Source of the DNA: Brachynemurus nebulosus
Lineage: Eukaryota > Arthropoda > Insecta > Neuroptera > Myrmeleontidae
NCBI GenBank assembly: GCA_035578155.1
Contig: JAPWDM010000022.1
Coordinates: forward strand, 6,400,783 to 6,464,782
Direction: 5' to 3'
DNA: 64,000 nt
A model generated the notes under the pieces. It was not told the DNA's origin, searched no databases, and saw nothing but the letters and a program-made list of their open reading frames with translations. Position numbers and translations under genes: made by a program. Below are positions 59,234-64,000 of this stretch, piece by piece. Within the stretch, counting starts at the first letter, position 1. Every line of letters begins with the position of its first letter.

Positions 59234-60296
59234 ATGGCTAAATTTAAAAGTTTTTTAATTTATAGTATGATATTGTGTGGTAAGTACAAGAAAGATATTT
59301 TTTAATTTCAAAATTTTCATGTTACAAAATGTTAGTCAATTTTTAATTTTCACATATTACAACGAACAACTTTCCCAACCCAAATTTCATTGATTCTGAA
59401 ATAAGTATATTGTAAAAGGTACATATGACCCGCGGAAACGTCTTCTTCAAAAGTTACAGACTAACAAAAAAATAAATTAGATTTAAATTTAAAAAAGGAT
59501 ATATACTAACTTTGGGACGACTAGCCGCCTGCAGTTCCAGTTTTAAATAATTACCCATTGTTCGAAAATTTTTAAAGTTCACTTTATACTGTAAATATTA
59601 TACCATTTTAACAGAAAAACCCACTACAAAATTTTATAGTGAGTCTTTTAATTTTATAGTCTTTTGCGAGTCTAATTAAAAAATATACTTTTTGATTCGT
59701 TATTTTAAATATTATACGTATATTTCGAAATACTATCTAATTTAATACTATCTAAATTACTGTCTATTTTTAGTGCTCCTGAGTACGTTTATGGTTGAGG
59801 TAGAGGCCCGAAGAAAAATTTTACGAGGACGTAAAACTATAACAAGAACTTATTATAGTAAGTGAAAATATCGTACAGTCGAACTTGGATTGAGATTTTT
59901 AAAAGACTGTGTTTATAGTCTGATTTAAGGGGTCTAATTCTAGAAAAAAGATAAAATAGTTTCCGTTAGAGGTTTCTGTAGTATAATAGTAGAAAAACCA
60001 AAGATAAAATAGTTTCCGTTAGAGGTTTCTGAAGTCATAATTACTCTGAGAAATAGTAGTTTGCGATTTATCCAAGTTCGATTCACATAGTCATTATAAT
60101 AATAATAAAAAATTAATATGGTGGTTTGATTACAGAAAAGGGAGGTTTACCCGCTTGGTCGATTGTTCTGCTTCTTGGATTAGGTATGATTTCAGTGGGC
60201 GGCGTCCTTTATGCAGTCATGAGGAAAATAATCATTCAAGCGCCACCCGCACATTCATATGCTCCAGCCAATCAAATGGATATACATAACCCATAA
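59234..60296 (+). CDS. Three-exon small signal-peptide/single-pass membrane protein (96 aa)
   Basis: Spliced by eye: exon 1 59234-59279, exon 2 59774-59857, exon 3 60136-60296. Donors are G|GTAAGT and A|GTAAGT; acceptors are TTTTTAG and TTACAG. Total coding length is 291 nt, 96 residues plus stop, and the frame is kept across both introns (phase 1 each). Residues 5-27 are hydrophobic after a Lys-rich start (MAKFKSF...), with a cleavage-like VEA motif at 25-27 (signal peptide). A basic segment [20 protein letters not shown] follows (28-47). [20 protein letters not shown] (49-68) is a transmembrane helix, then RK and a short Pro/Ala/His tail ending NQMDIHNP. So a type I-like small membrane protein, or a secreted basic peptide precursor if cleaved at the RR/GR sites. 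I do not recognise the family. Clean splice sites and an intact frame support a real gene. Confidence 0.8.
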
Positions 60297-60639
60297 TTTT
60301 TAAAATTAGTTTTAAGTATTTTTAAGTGTTAATTTATCTATTAATCATCTTGGAAATATTATTTAAATTATTTTATTTAAAGTTAATTATACAACTATTG
60401 GCGACGCAAAAATTCCCCCTCGCGCCTCAGGTGGTAAAATTAGAATTAGTATCAAGTAAAAACATATGTATACATTTAATTGGTGATAAAAATTTAGTAA
60501 TCACCACATAATTTGTATAATATATATTTCTATACCATTTGAAAGTATACAAAGTAGATGGAGAAAGGTATGTCAACGCGAGGTTCTTGATGACGTAGAT
60601 AGCGAATTCGGTGAATTTCTCATAGCGGGAAATTTAAAT

Positions 60640-60645
60640 AATAAA
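60640..60645 (+). terminator. Candidate polyadenylation signal (AATAAA)
   Basis: AATAAA about 345 bp after the small gene's stop, lying inside the MITE at 60551-60965, so the transcript may end in transposon-derived sequence. Confidence 0.35.
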
Positions 60646-60684
60646 TAATTGTAATGTTGTCTTTTTCTAACAATTCAAATATTA

Positions 60685-60873
60685 TGGGCGCAAGCCGAAA
60701 AGAACTTTTTTGCCATCATCTGCATTTATTTTTGTCTATCACATTAATAAATAGAAGTTTACTCACTCACTCATATAAAAACATAATTACTTGGTTTGGT
60801 TGGTAACTATGAAAATAATACAATTTGTGTTCCCCTCACCTCAATTTCTGGTGGTATTTTGTGCTTGCGCCCA
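60685..60873. mobile_element. Nested 189-bp MITE, TGGGCGCAAGC ends
   Basis: Perfect inverted ends TGGGCGCAAGC flanked by TA (60683-60684, 60874-60875), inside the MITE at 60551-60965. A Tc1/mariner-like target is inferred. Confidence 0.7.
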
Positions 60874-60965
60874 TAATATGTGACGTAATTATGACGTAGA
60901 TGGCGAATTGTGCAAAAAAAGCTTATTTTGATCTCAAATGTAGCGTACCTTTCTCTATCTACTTT

Positions 60966-61576
60966 GAGATATTACTTTGCATTGCCAATAAAAAACTTCA
61001 AATTATTTGAAATTAAGAGTACAACACGTGCAATACTTACACACCAAAGACACGAAAATATTTTAAAATAGGGATGATCAATGTTTATCGATGTTTGTCA
61101 AACGTCGATGTTTAGCAGAAAAATATTATTGTTAAGTTTTTTCCGAAACATCAATACAGCAGAACTTCTGAGAGTGTGAACTTCCCAGAGTGTGACTTCA
61201 CACAAACATACTCACGAGATAACAAATACAATACGTAGTTATTTGCATATGTGTATGTAAGTTTGATGTAAACAACAAAAAACAGTGGCGGCTTTAATAA
61301 TTAAAATTAAAAATATTTTAAAACAAAATAAAATTTTTTTAAACTTTATTTACAGTGGACATATAATGGTACGTATTCCGACTTAGTAGTGACGTCAGCG
61401 ACTTGGTGGGGTTCTCCTCTCACAGATATGTTATCGTTTATCTGTGTTGGTGAAAATTTATGTACCAAGCCAAAGTTAAGGCCATAGGTACTATTGTCAT
61501 AAAATTTTAAAATTTTATTGCATATATATAAGCACATATTATTCTGCATACGTAAGATGCAAAATGCAAATGCAAA
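60966..61576. other. Intergenic DNA with a decayed ATCGATGTT-rich repeat
   Basis: TAGGGATGATCAATGTTTAT (61069-61088) with ATCGATGTT repeats, and an AGAACTTCTGAGAGTGTGA block near 61160, are matched inverted near 63590-63655. This may be one transposon's two ends around 61.07-63.66 kb, but no target duplication is clear. The minus frame 61346-61549 is unsupported. Confidence 0.35.
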
Positions 61577-62340
61577 TTGAGTAACGTAAAATTCTAGAAT
61601 ATTCTAATCGTCAACTAGCAGGAATGTCAAAAAACAGACTTCACCATTGAATTAATCACTAAAAATTCGATTAAGCAGCACAGTTTGGCAAAAATTCTAA
61701 AATGTTCTATTTGTCAACTAGCAAAGGTATCGAAAAATCAATTACAGCATTTAATTGGTCATTGAAAAAGAGGCCAAATAGCATAACTTGACAACTGTTC
61801 TGGAATATTCTATTGGTCAGCTAGCAAAGATATCCAAAACAGTCGTCGCCATTGAATTAGTTACCTAAAAAGAAACCAAATAGCTTATTGGGAAATGTTC
61901 TAGAATATTCTATTTGTTAACTAACAAAGATATTGAAAAATCGATTGCACCATTTAATTGTCTAACCAAAATTAAACTAATATAAACTAAGTGTCCTATT
62001 TTGGCAAACATTCTAGAATGATCTGTTTAGCCAGAATAGAATATTCTAGAACATTTATCAAAATGTGATGTTTCGTCTTTTTTCGGATGACCAATTAAAT
62101 GGTGCAACCGGTTTTTCAATATCTTTGTTAGTTGACGAATAGAACATTCTAGAATTTATGTCAAATTGCGCTGCTTAATTTAATTTTTAGTAACTAGTAA
62201 CAGTAAAGTCTGTTATTTGATATCTCTGCTAGTTGACAAGTAGAATATTCTAGAATTTTTGCCAGCTCTCACTATTTGGCGTCTCCCACGCTGACGAATT
62301 CGATGATGAAGTTGGTTTTTCGACATCTTTGCTAGTTTTC
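61577..62340. repeat. Palindromic satellite with perfect heat-shock-element motifs
   Basis: Roughly 100-bp units, read forward up to ~62020 and inverted after it. Each unit has an HSE-like core, then GTCAACTAGCAAAGATATCG, then CATTTAATTGGTCATT. Perfect three-box HSEs (TTCnnGAAnnTTC or GAAnnTTCnnGAA) are at 61592-61604, 61798-61810, 61898-61910, 62039-62051, 62142-62154 and 62243-62255, with one-mismatch versions at 61695-61707 and 62011-62023. Confidence 0.8.
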
Positions 62341-62399
62341 TAAAAGTCGTCACTTATATTCATTAATATAACATTCAATTTCGTTTATTTTTACTAAGT

Positions 62400-63110
62400 G
62401 AAATATCGTTATTTTCGATATCGATAATTTTCGATAATGAAAACCACGTTTTAATAGTCGCAATGTGTTCGGAATACCCACAACTTGCTTCGCTTAACCC
62501 TTCAAAAATTTCGTTATTTTTGAGCTACGACGCACCGTTTAGGAGATATTTACGATTAAAGTTTTCGATAGCGAAAGTTAACGAAAAACAGTTTTTAAAA
62601 TAATTGTTCTGTTACTGACCAGATCAGTGGGACTAAAAGAGCCTAAATTAACTAGTTATAACCAATTTATGACAAGTTACGCGGTATCGATAATTTTCGA
62701 TAGCGAAAAGTAGGTTTTGACAGTCGCAATACGTTCGGAATACCCACAACTTGCTTCGCTTAAGCCTTCAAAAATTTCGTTATTTTTTCACTATGACGCA
62801 CCGTTTACGAGATATTTACGACTGAAAGTTTACAGTTACGAAAAGTAACGAAATACAACTTTTGGAAAAATTTTCTATTACTAACTAACTCAATGACACT
62901 AATGCAGCCTAAAGTCACCAATTATAACCAATTTATGGTACGTAACTCGGTATCGATAATTTTCGATAACGAAAAGTAAGTTTCGACAGTCGTAATGTGT
63001 TTGGAATACCCACAACTTGCTTCGCTTAAGCATTCAAAAATTTTGTTATTTTTTCGCTACGACGCTCCGCTTACGAGATATTTACGATCAAAGTTTTCGA
63101 TAATTACAAG
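62400..63110 (+). repeat. 266-bp tandem repeat (about 2.7 units)
   Basis: TATCGATAATTTTCGATA occurs at 62419, 62685 and 62951, exactly 266 bp apart. Units share GGAATACCCACAACTTGCTT, CGCTTAARCC and GAGATATTTACGA. The TGACCA..ATCAGTGGGACTAAAA part resembles repeats in the Mutator-like element at 24.7-26.3 kb. Not coding. Confidence 0.9.
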
Positions 63111-63667
63111 TATTTATCATTTAAAAGCAAACATAATAAGGTCATCTACATTAATCATTTAGGTAATCCAAATTCGGAAGTACTTGTATTGTGGTAATAT
63201 TCACATATTGACATATTAGTAGATAGCTTTTTTAAAAAGCAACATAGCATACTTGTGCTTTATTTTATCTGTCTCTCACCGTTTTTGGGATACATATTTG
63301 AAAAATTCAATTTTTACCCTAATTTTTAAAGAGCGATTTCATTCTTTCCAACCGTTTTTCCGCAGGTATAAAAAATACGTGTCGCTTATTTCTTACTGTT
63401 CTACAACATATTCGTTTCAATAGCGAGTAAATCAATCGACTACAAAGTTAAGTTAACTAATAGTAAATTAAAGTAATGCAAACACAGATTCTAATTAAAT
63501 GACATTTTTATAATATAGATTTTTGCGAGCCGCCAGTGTGTGTCTCGATAAGTGTGACTTTCATGTGTGTGTCTGGACTATGTCACACTTTAAGAAGTTC
63601 TGGTGTACATCGATGCTATGAGAATAATATCACAACATCGATGTTATTATATTTCATAGTTATTTAA
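63111..63667. other. AT-rich DNA, decayed repeat near right edge
   Basis: No gene. 63590-63655 is the inverse of the ATCGATGTT-rich block near 61.07-61.2 kb. Confidence 0.4.
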
Positions 63668-63988
63668 CGCCTTAACGTATGCACTCGAGTTAATTCGAGC
63701 GCGGTGAACAAGCCAAACTGTGCACACTCGAGATAATTCGAGCGGGGTCGTATTTTATGCTAACTGTAATTTTCACACTCGAATATAATCAAGAATTGAA
63801 AATAACAATATGAAAACTAAGAAAAAAAATCGTTTTATTGATATTTTTAAATATCATTTAACTATTATAATTTGATTGATTTTGTATTTTTTTCATTTTT
63901 TGCCAAAACAAGGTTCTAAAATGTGTTTTCTTAAATAAAAAAAATCGATTTTTTGCCGGTTTTTTCAATGTGTATGTGCGGTAAGGGG
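63668..63988. mobile_element. piggyBac-like MITE with CACTCGAG repeats
   Basis: Flanked by TTAA at 63664-63667 and 63989-63992. Ends CGCCTTAACGTATGCAC and inverted CCCCTTACCGCACATAC are imperfect inverted repeats. Inside the left part are three CACTCGARWTAATTCGAGC-type palindromic units (about 63680, 63725 and 63775). Confidence 0.5.
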
Positions 63989-64000
63989 TTAATATTTATT

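Larger units (their letters stand above)
60551..60965. mobile_element. MITE with AAAGTAGATRGAGAAAGGTA ends
   Basis: Imperfect inverted ends 20 bp long with one mismatch. Contains a nested MITE (60685-60873). Direct ATGACGTAGATRGCGAATT blocks lie near both ends (60590, 60890). Confidence 0.6.

Noticed and set aside
61346..61549. 67-codon minus frame
   Set aside because: No recognisable features and no splice or promoter support.

Overview
The window is AT-rich eukaryotic DNA, most likely from an insect. The evidence is spliceosomal introns (GTAAGT donors, pyrimidine-rich TAG/CAG acceptors), an errantivirus-type (insect Ty3/gypsy with env) retroelement, a jockey-type LINE tail, insect-style Helitron ends (CGCGGGTACAGCTAG), DUF4817-like and SAP-domain transposon remnants, and many hAT, piggyBac-like, Harbinger-like and Mutator-like non-autonomous elements. 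I cannot fix the order or species.

Only two host genes look intact. A single-coding-exon TMEM53/DUF829-family alpha/beta-hydrolase-fold gene lies on the + strand at 38036-38899, with a splice acceptor just upstream of its ATG. A small three-exon gene at 59234-60296 (+) encodes a 96-residue protein with a signal peptide, a basic stretch and one transmembrane helix; its exons are too short to show as long ORFs. A tRNA-shaped, probably Pol III-competent unit (anticodon AGT) is at 42652-42723, inside one arm of a perfect inverted repeat within a hAT element. Broken coding remnants are a histone H2B 5' fragment (28771-28902), a DUF4817-like N-terminus (7608-7745), a SAP-domain exon (29845-30033), a reverse-transcriptase piece and two env pieces of a retroelement (43.3-48.7 kb), a LINE C-terminus (56973-57252, minus) and a frameshifted remnant of unknown origin on the minus strand (54.15-55.79 kb).

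Layout. 0-4.3 kb: TIR elements and a tandem-repeat element (family A). 4.3-9.2 kb: mostly featureless AT-rich DNA with small fragments. 9.2-16.3 kb: a hAT element with 8-bp target duplication, piggyBac-like and palindromic MITEs. 16.8-23.4 kb: a nested stack (large inverted-repeat element holding a Helitron, a palindrome and family A copy 2, then a hAT that itself contains a MITE, a palindrome and a second hAT). 24.7-26.3 kb: a Mutator-like foldback element with 9-bp target duplication. 26.7-37.4 kb: families B and C with (TA)n tracts, the H2B fragment, a SAP element, a Helitron and a Harbinger-like MITE. 37.4-39 kb: the TMEM53-like gene. 40.1-41.4 kb: a foldback element. 42.3-49 kb: a hAT carrying the tRNA hairpin, then a gutted errantivirus-like element interrupted in env by a second LTR element. 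49-58.9 kb: more A/B/C copies, hAT, Tc1-like and LINE pieces. 59.2-60.3 kb: the small secreted/membrane protein gene. 60.5-64 kb: MITEs, a palindromic satellite carrying perfect heat-shock-element motifs, a 266-bp tandem repeat carrying TATCGATA, and a piggyBac-like MITE.

The genes do not form a pathway. The main structure is repeated nesting of non-autonomous elements whose boundaries can often be fixed to the base by target-site duplications. I found no single obvious novel enzymatic system. The strongest candidates for something undescribed are the heat-shock-element palindromic satellite, the tRNA-in-hairpin-in-hAT cassette, a recombinant-looking LTR pair, the uncharacterised three-exon microprotein, and several elements loaded with internal copies of a terminal or subterminal motif.
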